A DNA stretch of 64,000 nt from Amycolatopsis circi (GTDB lineage: Bacteria; Actinomycetota; Actinomycetes; Mycobacteriales; Pseudonocardiaceae): contig NZ_PQIA01000005.1 in NCBI RefSeq assembly GCF_003385235.1, forward strand, positions 39,914 to 103,913, in the 5' to 3' direction. Of the stretch, positions 42,525 through 50,197 are shown piece after piece; position 1 is the stretch's first letter, and each line of letters opens with the position of its first letter. Under the pieces are notes generated by a model. It worked only from the letters and a program-made list of their open reading frames with translations, was not told the origin of the DNA and did no database searches. The translations under genes were made by a program, and so were the position numbers.

Positions 42525-43502
42525 TTAGATGGCGGCAGACGTCAGGGCCAGGGAGACCTCCCATAGTCGGCGCGCGGCCGCGCCGTCGCGTGCCCAGCGT
42601 TTGACGGCGTGGCTGTTGTCTGCCAAGTCGACGTCGTCGGGCACGGTTGCGGCTTCGTTGCCGTCGTCCAGGTAATGGCCACCGTTATGGGCGAATTCTG
42701 GGGCGGTCGCGGCGACGAGAGCGGTGGCCGCGCCTTGTTCGACGGTCTTGTAACTGAAGACCCCGGCCGCCTCGAGCCGGGTCAGGTGGTCCTTCATGTC
42801 TTGGGTGAAATCTCGTTGCAGGCCAGTGGAAACTCCGCCTGGGTTGACGGCGTTGGCGACAATTCCGTCTGCGGCCCAGCGGCGGGTCGCCTCCACTGCG
42901 AACAGCGAGTTGGCCGATTTCGACTGCCCGTAAGCCAGTTGGGGATCGTAGGCGCGCTGGGTAAAATGGATGTCATCAAAGACAACAGGTGAGTACATGT
43001 GTGCGCCGGAGGTCACGGCGACTATCCGGGCCGTTCCTCGATGGTTCGCGCCGGCGGCTAGGGCGTCGTGCAGGCCCAGTGCCAGCGCGAAGTGACCGAG
43101 GTGGTTGGTCGCGAACTGCAGTTCCCAGCCCTGCGGAGTGCGGCCCAGCGTCGGACGCATCACGCCGGCGTTGTTGATCAGCAGGTGCAGCGGGCCGTCC
43201 CAGCTTTCGGTGAAGTGGGCGACGGTGGCTAGGTCCGCCAGTTCTAGGTGTGCGACGCGGACGGCGCGGTTTCCGGTGGCGGCGGAGATGTGGTCGGCGA
43301 CGCTTGCGCCGTGATCGGTGTTGCGTACGGCCAGGGTGACGTCGGCACCGACCGAGGCTAGGGCGCGGGCTGTTTCTCGGCCTAGACCTGACGTGGCACC
43401 GGTGACGACGGCGCGTACGCCAGTGAGGTTCAGGCCTGCGACGACGTCATCGGCGGTGCTGGCGGCATCGAAGGCCGTGCGGATCAGGGAGGTTTGGGGC
43501 AC
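42525..43502 (-). CDS. Short-chain dehydrogenase/reductase, retinol-dehydrogenase-like
   Basis: A 325-residue SDR. The NAD(P)-binding motif is VVTGATSGLGRETARAL near residue 33, followed by the structural LLINNAGVM and the catalytic YGQSKSANSLF after the SSGAH-type serine (VAVTSGAHMYSP). Length and motifs are of the light-dependent reductase/retinol-dehydrogenase type, acting on an unknown alcohol or ketone. GTG 43502 is chosen, leaving a 43-base divergent gap to the TetR gene that contains an inverted repeat, so it is probably the TetR target. Confidence 0.87.
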   Translation of the reverse strand: MPQTSLIRTAFDAASTADDVVAGLNLTGVRAVVTGATSGLGRETARALASVGADVTLAVRNTDHGASVADHISAATGNRAVRVAHLELADLATVAHFTESWDGPLHLLINNAGVMRPTLGRTPQGWELQFATNHLGHFALALGLHDALAAGANHRGTARIVAVTSGAHMYSPVVFDDIHFTQRAYDPQLAYGQSKSANSLFAVEATRRWAADGIVANAVNPGGVSTGLQRDFTQDMKDHLTRLEAAGVFSYKTVEQGAATALVAATAPEFAHNGGHYLDDGNEAATVPDDVDLADNSHAVKRWARDGAAARRLWEVSLALTSAAI

Positions 43503-43509
43503 CCTTCGA

Positions 43510-43539
43510 ACTATACGGACTGGACGAAGTTTGTATAGT
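43510..43539. promoter_or_regulatory. TetR operator between SDR and tetR
   Basis: Seven-base arms ACTATAC (43510-43516) and GTATAGT (43533-43539), separated by 16 bases, in the divergent gap. The same CTATAC/GTATAG half-sites recur at 45575-45590. Confidence 0.6.
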
Positions 43540-43545
43540 GTGTTC

Positions 43546-44070
43546 ATGGGCAGTGATCGGCGTACGCAGGTACTGGACTCGGCACTGGAGATTTTCGCGC
43601 GCTACGGCTATCGCAAGGCGTCCATGGACGACGTCGCGAAGGCCGCGGACATCTCGCGCCCCGGCCTGTACTTCTACTTCTCGTCCAAGCCGGAGCTGTT
43701 CCGCGCCACCGTGCAGCATTCGCTCGACAGCAGCATCGAGGCGGCTCGGCTCGCTCTCGCCGATTCCAGGCAACCGCTGCGCGAGAGGCTGATCGAGGCG
43801 TTCGATCACTGGGCCGGTCGCTACGTCGGGCCGATGGCTGCGGAGATCGGCGTTCTGATCGACTCGAATCCCGATCTGCTCGGCACCATGCCGGCCGACT
43901 ACCCGAAACGGTTTCGCGCCCTGGTCGTCGAGGCGATCGGCGGCCGCTCCCCTGCCGACGTGGCCGGGACGCTGATCAGCACCTCGATCGGCATCAAGTA
44001 CGACGCGGAAACCCGTGACGAGTTCCGCGCCCGGATGACCGTCGCGGTCGATCTCTACTGCGGCCGCTGA
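43546..44070 (+). CDS. TetR-family regulator
   Basis: A 174-residue one-component repressor. The helix-turn-helix is at residues about 8-53 (ALEIFARYGYRKASMDDVAKAADISRPGLYFYFSSKPELF). The ligand domain is short but complete, ending MTVAVDLYCGR. It starts at ATG 43546, seven bases beyond the right arm of the operator, so its transcript may be leaderless. Its likely targets are itself and the divergent SDR gene. Confidence 0.88.
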   Translation: MGSDRRTQVLDSALEIFARYGYRKASMDDVAKAADISRPGLYFYFSSKPELFRATVQHSLDSSIEAARLALADSRQPLRERLIEAFDHWAGRYVGPMAAEIGVLIDSNPDLLGTMPADYPKRFRALVVEAIGGRSPADVAGTLISTSIGIKYDAETRDEFRARMTVAVDLYCGR

Positions 44071-44073
44071 AAC

Positions 44074-44682
44074 TCAGGCCGGCGGCCAGTTGCACAGGGC
44101 CGCGTCGGCGACTTCCTGCAGCTCTTCACGACTCGCGCCGCCGGCCGCTTCGACGGCGATACCGAACGCGACCGTCATGACGTAGCGCGCCAACCGTGCC
44201 GCATCGGCGGTTGGTGGCAAATCGTGCTCATCAACGGCGCGTTGGAAGCGCTTCTCGAGGGCTCGGCGCGCGGCATTGCGCCACTCGATCAGCAATTCGC
44301 GCGCGGGATGGCCGAGTTCGCCAGCTGCCAAGGAGCCTTGGACGCCCAGGCATCCCGGCGGACAATCAGGATCGGTCGTCGCTTGGACGGCGCCGTTGAG
44401 GATCGCGGCGGCCACTTTGGCGGCGGTCGGCTCCGCCCAGGCTCGCGGACCGTAGGAGGCGGGGCCCTCGTCGTAGAGCGCCAAAGCTTTGCGGAACAAC
44501 TGCTCTTTGTTGCCGAAAGCCGCGTACATGCTGGTTTTCGTGATGCCCATGGCTCCGGTCAGATCGGCCAGGCTCGCGCCTTCGTAGCCCTGCTCCCAGA
44601 ACACCAGCATGGCGCGCCGCAGCGCCTCGTCGGCGTCGAAGCCGCGCGGACGGCCGATGTGCGCCTTGTCCTGACCAGTCAC
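44074..44682 (-). CDS. TetR-family regulator, AcrR/NemR-like
   Basis: A 202-residue repressor with the helix-turn-helix GFDADEALRRAMLVFWEQGYEGASLADLTGAMGITKTSMYAAFGNKEQLF and a TetR_C-like ligand domain containing the cysteine pair DPDCPPGCLGVQG, seen in subfamilies that sense electrophiles or aldehydes. It diverges from the SDR at 44776, with perfect operator palindromes between them. It ends three bases after the previous TetR gene's stop, in convergent orientation. Confidence 0.88.
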   Translation of the reverse strand: MTGQDKAHIGRPRGFDADEALRRAMLVFWEQGYEGASLADLTGAMGITKTSMYAAFGNKEQLFRKALALYDEGPASYGPRAWAEPTAAKVAAAILNGAVQATTDPDCPPGCLGVQGSLAAGELGHPARELLIEWRNAARRALEKRFQRAVDEHDLPPTADAARLARYVMTVAFGIAVEAAGGASREELQEVADAALCNWPPA

Positions 44683-44701
44683 CGCACCAGCGTACTCCTT
44701 C

Positions 44702-44754
44702 AGTACCGATCGGTTCAGAAGTGCTACGGTACTTCTTAAGTACCGATCGGTACT
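44702..44754. promoter_or_regulatory. Double TetR operator
   Basis: A perfect 16-base palindrome AGTACCGATCGGTACT at 44739-44754 and a second copy, AGTACCGATCGGTTCA, at 44702-44717, with a half-site TACGGTACT between. They lie in the 93-base gap between the TetR gene at 44074-44682 and the SDR at 44776. Confidence 0.85.
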
Positions 44755-44775
44755 GAACTATTCGGAGGTCAGAGA

Positions 44776-45519
44776 ATGGGACAGCTCGAGGGCAAGACGG
44801 CGGTCGTCACCGGAGGCAGCAGCGGGATCGGGCTGGCCGCCGCCGAACGGCTTGCCGCCGAGGGCGCGCACGTGTTCATCACCGGCCGGAATCGGGACGC
44901 CCTGGAGATGGCTGCGAAGTCGATCGGTTCGGCGACCGCGGTGCCGGGCGACATCGCCGACCTGGCCGATCTGGACCGGCTCTACGACGCGGTTCGCGCC
45001 CGCGGCAAGGGGCTCGACATCGTTTTCGCCAACGCGGCAGCGGGATCCTTTGTGACGCTGGAGGAAACCACCGCGGAACACTTCGACCAGGTCTTCGACA
45101 CCAACGTGCGCGGAACACTCTTCACAGTCCAGAAGGCGTTGCCGCTGCTCAATAAAGGCGCGTCAGTGATCCTGAATTCGTCGGTCCGGGCGGATGACGG
45201 CCTTGTGTCGTTCGGGACGTATTCGGCGTCCAAGGCCGCACTTCGCTCCTACGCTCGGACTTGGGCCAACGAACTGAAGGGCCGCGACATCCGGGTCAAC
45301 GTGGTTTCGCCCGGCACCATCGATACGCCGGTGCTCGAGAAGGCGGTCGGCGCGGACAAGGTCGACGAGGCCCGGTCGAGTTTCACGGCGCGCGTTCCGC
45401 TCGGCCGGATGGGAACGCCGCGCGAGGTCGCCGATGCCGTGTTGTTCCTCGCGTCGGAGCAAAGCAGCTTCATCCTCGGCGCGAACATCTACGTCGACGG
45501 CGGCGAAAACCAGTTCTGA
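44776..45519 (+). CDS. Short-chain dehydrogenase/reductase
   Basis: A 247-residue classical SDR. It has the cofactor motif VVTGGSSGIGLAAAERL, LDIVFANAAAGSF, the catalytic serine in VILNSSVRADDG, and Tyr-Lys in YSASKAALRSYART. The family carboxy terminus FILGANIYVDGGENQF is complete. It likely oxidises or reduces a small alcohol or ketone with NAD(P). The operator arrangement makes it the direct target of the divergent TetR regulator, as in electrophile-responsive pairs. Confidence 0.9.
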   Translation: MGQLEGKTAVVTGGSSGIGLAAAERLAAEGAHVFITGRNRDALEMAAKSIGSATAVPGDIADLADLDRLYDAVRARGKGLDIVFANAAAGSFVTLEETTAEHFDQVFDTNVRGTLFTVQKALPLLNKGASVILNSSVRADDGLVSFGTYSASKAALRSYARTWANELKGRDIRVNVVSPGTIDTPVLEKAVGADKVDEARSSFTARVPLGRMGTPREVADAVLFLASEQSSFILGANIYVDGGENQF

Positions 45520-45574
45520 CCAGCAGCAACGCGGGGACAACGGCGTTCTCGCGCAAATTAGCCTGGCGCACGGG

Positions 45575-45590
45575 CTATACGTGGGTATAG
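45575..45590 (+). promoter_or_regulatory. TetR operator before the third tetR
   Basis: CTATACGTGGGTATAG, six-base arms with a four-base spacer, 30 bases upstream of the TetR start; an extra GTATAG half-site lies at 45604-45609. Confidence 0.7.
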
Positions 45591-45620
45591 TCTACTGTTC
45601 ATGCGTATAGCGACGATGTC

Positions 45621-46274
45621 ATGACCGACCCCGACGACCTGACCGCACGCGCCCGGATCCGGGACGCGGCGATGCGGCACTTCGGGGAGCATGGCTTCGA
45701 GCGCGCCACGATCCGGGGCATCGCCGTGGAAGCCGGGGTGTCCTTGGGGCTGGTGCGGCACCACTTCGGGTCCAAACAGGCGCTCCGCGAGGCGTGCGAC
45801 GCGCACCTGACGAAGCTCCTCCGCCAGCTCAACGACCAGGTCCCGGTCGACCTGGCCGACCTCGCCAACCCCGAGGCCGCGGCTGCCGGTGTCGCCGCGA
45901 ATCCGGTCGCGGCAGGGCGAATCGCGGTCGGGCCGTACCGGGACTACCTCGTCCGGGCATTGGTCGAGGGCGGGGTCGCGCCGCTGTTCGACGAGATGGT
46001 CGAACTCGGCACGACGCGGCTCGTCGCCGCTGATCGGCAACGGCCGGACCCGCCGACGGTCGAGCCGAAGGTCCGCGCCGCGATCGGCGCCGCGATGGCG
46101 TTGTCGATCACCGTGCTGCACCAGCACATTTCCCGTTCGGTCGGCGTCGACATCCTCACCCCGGCAGGCGACAACCTCCTCGCCCGCGCGCTGATCGACA
46201 TCCACTCGCATCCGCAGCTCAGCCTTGACGAAGCGCAGGCGGCGCTCGACCGCCTGCCCGCGGAAGGAAACTGA
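45621..46274 (+). CDS. TetR-family regulator
   Basis: A 217-residue repressor. The helix-turn-helix spans RIRDAAMRHFGEHGFERATIRGIAVEAGVSLGLVRHHFGSKQAL (residues about 11-53). The ligand domain is of the TetR_C_33-like type with a helical ending (ALIDIHSHPQLSLDEAQAALDRL). It overlaps nothing and is followed one base later by the AhpD-like gene, so the pair is an operon controlled by the operator at 45575-45590. Confidence 0.88.
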   Translation: MTDPDDLTARARIRDAAMRHFGEHGFERATIRGIAVEAGVSLGLVRHHFGSKQALREACDAHLTKLLRQLNDQVPVDLADLANPEAAAAGVAANPVAAGRIAVGPYRDYLVRALVEGGVAPLFDEMVELGTTRLVAADRQRPDPPTVEPKVRAAIGAAMALSITVLHQHISRSVGVDILTPAGDNLLARALIDIHSHPQLSLDEAQAALDRLPAEGN

Positions 46275-46275
46275 C

Positions 46276-47181
46276 ATGCCGCACGCCACGATCCCCCGCA
46301 TCCCGCCGCTCGGATTCGACGAGATGGATCCAGAACAGCAAAAGCTGGCGAAACTCGGCGCGGACACTGTGATCCAGGTGCTCGCCCGCGCGCCGGAAGT
46401 GCTGCAGGCGTCCGGCGCACTGGGCACTTACCTGTTGAGCCAAGGGAAACTGCATCCGCGGATCCGCGAGCTGGCGATCCTCCGCGTCGCGCTCCGGTGC
46501 GACGCGCCGTACGAATGGGCCAACCACGCGCCCGCCGCGCTGGGTGGCGGCGCGACCGAAGCGGAGATCGTGGCCGTCTCCGATCCAGATGCCAGTTGGC
46601 CGCCTGGGGACGACGCGGTGCTGCGCGCGGTCGATGAACTGTGCGCGAATGTCTTTGTGTCCGACGAGACCTGGGCCGATCTCGCCGCGACCCGCGACCA
46701 TGCCGAGATCATCGAGATTCTGTTCCTCGTCGGCTATTACCGGATGATGGCGGGGTTCCTGAATTCCGCGGGCGTCCCGGTGAAGGCTGGTCAACCGGCG
46801 CTCGGGGAACCTCCGGTTCCGGTGGCTCGCCCGGAGCGGCCTTCTCGGCCTGCCAGCGGGAAAACCAGTCCGGACGGTCATTGGAAGATCACGTTCGTCC
46901 ACCCGGCGGGGAGCAAAGACCTGCTTCTCGACCTCGCGACCAACGGCACCGCGGTGTCCGGTTCCATTTTCGACACTCAGCTGAAGATCACGGTCCCCAT
47001 CGTGTCGGGAACGGTCGACGGCCGGGAGGTCTCCTTCACCGCGTTGGTGACCGACCCGGCGCGCTTCGAGGTGAGCGTGACCGGCACGGTCGACGGAGAC
47101 GCGTTTACCGGCTCTGTCACGGTTTCCGGCGGTGGCACCTTTCCGCTGTCCGGAGTCAGGGAGGTCAGTCCCAATAATTGA
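46276..47181 (+). CDS. Carboxymuconolactone decarboxylase-like protein with added beta domain
   Basis: A 301-residue protein. Residues 1-175 form an AhpD/CMD-like helical domain (IRELAILRVALRCDAPYEWANHA, FLVGYYRMMAGFLNSAGV), normally a decarboxylase or peroxidase module. The cysteine-based CxxC of AhpD is absent. Residues 205-301 make a repeat-rich beta domain (WKITFVHPAGSKDLLLDLATNGTAVSGSIFD, FEVSVTGTVDGDAFTGSVTVSGGGTF) similar to domains on secreted lipid-binding or metal-dependent proteins. It is directly downstream of a TetR gene and overlaps the opposing gene by 17 bases. Confidence 0.8.
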   Translation: MPHATIPRIPPLGFDEMDPEQQKLAKLGADTVIQVLARAPEVLQASGALGTYLLSQGKLHPRIRELAILRVALRCDAPYEWANHAPAALGGGATEAEIVAVSDPDASWPPGDDAVLRAVDELCANVFVSDETWADLAATRDHAEIIEILFLVGYYRMMAGFLNSAGVPVKAGQPALGEPPVPVARPERPSRPASGKTSPDGHWKITFVHPAGSKDLLLDLATNGTAVSGSIFDTQLKITVPIVSGTVDGREVSFTALVTDPARFEVSVTGTVDGDAFTGSVTVSGGGTFPLSGVREVSPNN

Positions 47182-47575
47182 ACAGGGCTTCGCCGACCGT
47201 CGCCGGTTTCCAGTACGCGATGTCGGACCGGGTGAGGTGCGGCCAGTCTTCGGCCTTGAAGGAGCGTTCGAGGTCGGCTGGCGTGAGTACCCGGAATTGC
47301 TCCGTTTCCGCCAGCACGGCGACCAGTTCCGGCTCATCGAGGAACTCCAACGGCCCCGATTCCCGGGCCGGCGCGAAGTCGAGCGAGCGGGGCCGGGCGA
47401 TCGCGAGCACCGGGGCGTCGTTGGCGGCGACGACCGAGATCGTGCGGTCGGGATACTCGACGACGGCTTGCCAGAAGTTCGGCGTGCCGTCCGGGACGCG
47501 GAAGTCGACGAGGGTTCCGCCGGTGCGCCGGACGAAGCCGTAACAGAGACGGCGAACCTCGCGAACATCGACCAC
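47165..47575 (-). CDS. Small protein of unknown function
   Basis: A 136-residue cytoplasmic protein without a recognised domain. It begins MVDVREVRRLCYGFVRRTGG and has a mixed alpha/beta look (TISVVAANDAPVLAIARP), ending AYWKPATVGEALFNYWD, the kind of short orphan common in actinobacteria. Codon use is normal for the region. It converges on the CMD-like gene with a 17-base overlap. Confidence 0.68.
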   Translation of the reverse strand: MVDVREVRRLCYGFVRRTGGTLVDFRVPDGTPNFWQAVVEYPDRTISVVAANDAPVLAIARPRSLDFAPARESGPLEFLDEPELVAVLAETEQFRVLTPADLERSFKAEDWPHLTRSDIAYWKPATVGEALFNYWD

Positions 47576-47675
47576 CGCCGCATTCTACGCAGCCGGTCCC
47601 CCGGCCGTGGACGCGGAATTGCGGCGGGCGAGGACGGGTGGTCTTCTTGGCTCAAGATCGAAAGGTGAGCCCGCC

Positions 47676-48539
47676 ATGCCTTACGCGTACACATTCGACC
47701 AGATCCGCGACCGGCCGGTCACCGTGTTCGGTGCCGGGACGCTGGGCAGGCGCATCGCGCTGATGTTCGCCTCGCGCGGCGGGACCGTGCGGATCAGCGA
47801 CCCGAGCGCCGAACAGGTCGCGGCGGCAGCGGAATACGTGGCCGAGACCTTGCCCGTACTGCTCGAGAAACGCGGCAGCGGCGAGGTCGGGCGGGTCGAA
47901 GACGCGGCGTCGATCGAGGACGCGCTGCGCGACGCGTGGCTCGTCGTGGAGGCGGTGCCGGAGCGGTTGGACCTCAAAATCCCGCTGTGGGGCCAAATCG
48001 ACGAGGCCGCGCCCGCCGACACCATCTTCGCCACGAACTCGTCGTCGTACCCGTCGCGGATGATGGCCGAGAAAGTGCGCGACAAGTCGCGGCTGTGCAA
48101 CATCCACTTCTACATGCCGCCGACCGCGAACGCGGTCGACCTCATGTCCGACGGCGAAACCGGCCGAACCGTGCTCGACACGATGCTCGGGGTGTTGCCG
48201 GAGTTCGGCATTCATCCGTTCGAGGCGCGAAAGGAAAGCGTCGGGTTCATTTTCAACCGCGTGTGGGCGGCGATCAAAAGGGAATCGCTGGCCGTGGTAG
48301 CGGAGGGCGTCGCGCGGCCCGAGGACGTGGACGGGATGTTCAAGATCAACTGGCATCTGCCGTACGGGCCGTTCCAGATGATGGATCAGGTCGGCCTGGA
48401 CGTGGTGCTGGACATCGAAAACCATTACGCGGACGAGAATCCGCACCTGCCGACCGGGCCGCGGGACCTGCTGCGCACTTATGTCGAGGCGGGCAAGCTC
48501 GGGATCAAGACTGGTGAAGGGTTCTACTCGTACGGCTGA
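47676..48539 (+). CDS. 3-hydroxyacyl-CoA dehydrogenase
   Basis: A 287-residue NAD-dependent dehydrogenase that oxidises 3-hydroxyacyl-CoA in beta-oxidation. The nucleotide fold is VTVFGAGTLGRRIALMF at residues 15-31, with FATNSSSYPSRMMAE and the catalytic HFYMPPTANAVDLM region; the carboxy-terminal domain has KESVGFIFNRVWAAIKRE. It lacks a hydratase domain and so is the monofunctional type. It stands alone, so its acyl chain range is unclear. ATG 47676 is chosen over the open start at 47607. Confidence 0.88.
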   Translation: MPYAYTFDQIRDRPVTVFGAGTLGRRIALMFASRGGTVRISDPSAEQVAAAAEYVAETLPVLLEKRGSGEVGRVEDAASIEDALRDAWLVVEAVPERLDLKIPLWGQIDEAAPADTIFATNSSSYPSRMMAEKVRDKSRLCNIHFYMPPTANAVDLMSDGETGRTVLDTMLGVLPEFGIHPFEARKESVGFIFNRVWAAIKRESLAVVAEGVARPEDVDGMFKINWHLPYGPFQMMDQVGLDVVLDIENHYADENPHLPTGPRDLLRTYVEAGKLGIKTGEGFYSYG

Positions 48540-48652
48540 GGCACGGCAGCGCGACGTCGGCCTGCGGCCCGCCGCGAACCGGGCACCGGCATAAGCCGCG
48601 CCTGCAGCACCTGAAAGCTCCCGAGATCTCCGAAACAGCCCGAAGAAGCGGC

Positions 48653-49147
48653 TCAATCCAGCGAAACCGCGACTTCCTCCAGCGCGTCCATCGACTCCTG
48701 CATGCCACTCTCCATGCCGGACCCCAGGATGGCGTCGCGGAGTTCCTTGGTGTGCGTCCGGGTCAGCATGGTCACCGTGGTGCGGTCGCCTGATTCGGTG
48801 AACGTCACGGTGACTACGGGGGCGTCCACGTCCGCGGCTCCCGGGGTTTCGTAGACCTCGGTGTGGACCAGGCGTTCGTTGGGCGTGATCTCTCGGTACT
48901 CGCCATGGAAGGCGACCTCGAAGTCGCCGTTCGCGAGCATCACGTAGCGCCATTGGCCGCCGACGCGCAGGTCGATTTCCACGGACGTCACGGTGCCCCG
49001 TTTGCCTGCCCACCAGCGCTTCACCAAGTCCGGTGTCGTCCAGGCCCGGTAGACGCGGTGCCGCGGGGCGGCGAAATCGCGGGTGATCTGGATCTGGTCG
49101 TCAGCGGGCAGCGTCACCTTCGCCGTGCCGCTCGTCGTGTCCGTCAT
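48653..49147 (-). CDS. SRPBCC (AHSA1-type) ligand-binding protein
   Basis: A 164-residue START/AHSA1-fold protein, with the helix-grip pattern IQITRDFAAPRHRVYRAWTTPDLVKRWWAGKRG, VSFTEPDLRV-like beta strands and TKELRDAILGSGMESGMQESMDALEEV. Such proteins are usually found beside ArsR regulators and bind small hydrophobic ligands. Here it overlaps the ArsR gene by 47 bases, so its translation is coupled. Ligand unknown. Confidence 0.88.
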   Translation of the reverse strand: MTDTTSGTAKVTLPADDQIQITRDFAAPRHRVYRAWTTPDLVKRWWAGKRGTVTSVEIDLRVGGQWRYVMLANGDFEVAFHGEYREITPNERLVHTEVYETPGAADVDAPVVTVTFTESGDRTTVTMLTRTHTKELRDAILGSGMESGMQESMDALEEVAVSLD

Positions 49148-49487
49148 AGTCGTCCTCCTCCGTCGAGCCCATTTCTTCCAGCACGGCGTCCAGCGATTCG
49201 AACCGGTTCTCCCAGGAACGTTCGTAGCGGCGCACCCAGTCGTGGATCGGTTTGAGGGCGTGGCCGTTCAGCCGGTAGAGGCGTTGTCTGCCCTCGTCCC
49301 GCGCCTCGACCGCGCCTACCTCGCGCAGCACCCGCAGATGCTTCGACACCTGTGGTTGCCCTAGGCCCAACATGCGGACCAGGTCGTTCACTGGACGTTC
49401 GCCCTCGGCAAGGACGTCCAGGATTTCCCGGCGCCGCGGTTCGGCGACGGCGTTGAAGACGTCCGCAGTGGTCGCTGCCCGTGCCAT
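49101..49487 (-). CDS. ArsR-family transcriptional regulator
   Basis: A 128-residue winged-helix repressor of the ArsR/SmtB family, starting MARAATTADVFNAVAEPRRREILDVL, with the recognition helix LGLGQPQVSKHLRVLREVGAV and wing DEGRQRLYRL. Metal-binding ELCVC-like residues are missing, so it probably senses something other than arsenite or zinc. It pairs with the SRPBCC protein, whose gene starts inside it. The inverted repeat at 49496-49509 just upstream is its likely operator. Confidence 0.9.
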   Translation of the reverse strand: MARAATTADVFNAVAEPRRREILDVLAEGERPVNDLVRMLGLGQPQVSKHLRVLREVGAVEARDEGRQRLYRLNGHALKPIHDWVRRYERSWENRFESLDAVLEEMGSTEEDDYDGHDERHGEGDAAR

Positions 49488-49495
49488 GCGGCAAT

Positions 49496-49509
49496 CATAT
49501 GCCGATATG
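49496..49509 (-). promoter_or_regulatory. ArsR operator
   Basis: CATATGCCGATATG, a perfect inverted repeat with five-base arms and a four-base spacer, nine bases upstream of the ArsR start, the usual operator size and position for ArsR family repressors. Confidence 0.65.
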
Positions 49510-49517
49510 GGTATGCG

Positions 49518-50108
49518 TCAAGAGGCAGGACGGGCGCGGACGTGGAAGCGCTCCCCTTGCGGGCCGAACAGGGCCAGGACCTCGCAGACCTCGGCGCCGG
49601 CGTTGCCGAACCAGTGCGGAACGTGCGTGTCGAACTCGGCGACCTCGCCCGGTCGGAGGATCACGTCGTGTTCGCCGAGCATCAGGCGCAACTGTCCGGA
49701 CAGGACGTACATCCACTCGTATCCCTCGTGAACCCGCTGGTCAGGGGGTTCGGCGGAGCGCTCTGGCGGGAGGATCATCTTGTACGCGCGCAGGCCGCCC
49801 GGACGCCGGGTGAGCGGCAGGTAGGTCCGGCCGCTCCGGACGAACGGCTTCGGGTGCAGGCGCGGATCGCCGGTCGGGGGCGCGCCGACCAGTTCGTCGA
49901 GCGGCACCTGGTAGGCGCGGGCCAGGGCGAGCAGCAGTTCCAGGGTCGGTTTGCGCTGGCCGGCCTCCAGCCGCGACAGCGTGCTCACCGAGATCCCGGT
50001 CGTTTCCGAGAGGCCGGTCAGCGTCTCGTTGCGCTGCTTGCGCAGGGCGCGCAGCCTCGGGCCGACCGCGTGCAGGACCTCGCCCAGGTCCTGGTCGTCT
50101 TCGCTCAT
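49518..50108 (-). CDS. XRE regulator with cupin domain
   Basis: A 196-residue one-component regulator. An XRE helix-turn-helix (LRALRKQRNETLTGLSETTGISVSTLSRLEAGQRKPTLELLLALA, residues about 18-62) precedes a cupin domain with the HEGYEWMYVLSGQLRLMLGEHDVILRPGE motif. Cupin-XRE proteins often control redox, amine or sugar metabolism. It diverges from the FAD-methyltransferase fusion gene with 89 bases between starts, and so is the likely regulator of it. ATG 50108 is chosen by homology. Confidence 0.9.
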   Translation of the reverse strand: MSEDDQDLGEVLHAVGPRLRALRKQRNETLTGLSETTGISVSTLSRLEAGQRKPTLELLLALARAYQVPLDELVGAPPTGDPRLHPKPFVRSGRTYLPLTRRPGGLRAYKMILPPERSAEPPDQRVHEGYEWMYVLSGQLRLMLGEHDVILRPGEVAEFDTHVPHWFGNAGAEVCEVLALFGPQGERFHVRARPAS

Positions 50109-50197
50109 GCCGTTCAATTTGCCACTTCGGCAAAGAACTTTGTCAAGTCGGCGCGTTCTCCGGATAGTCCGAGGCAAGGGGACTACAGGAGGATCCA

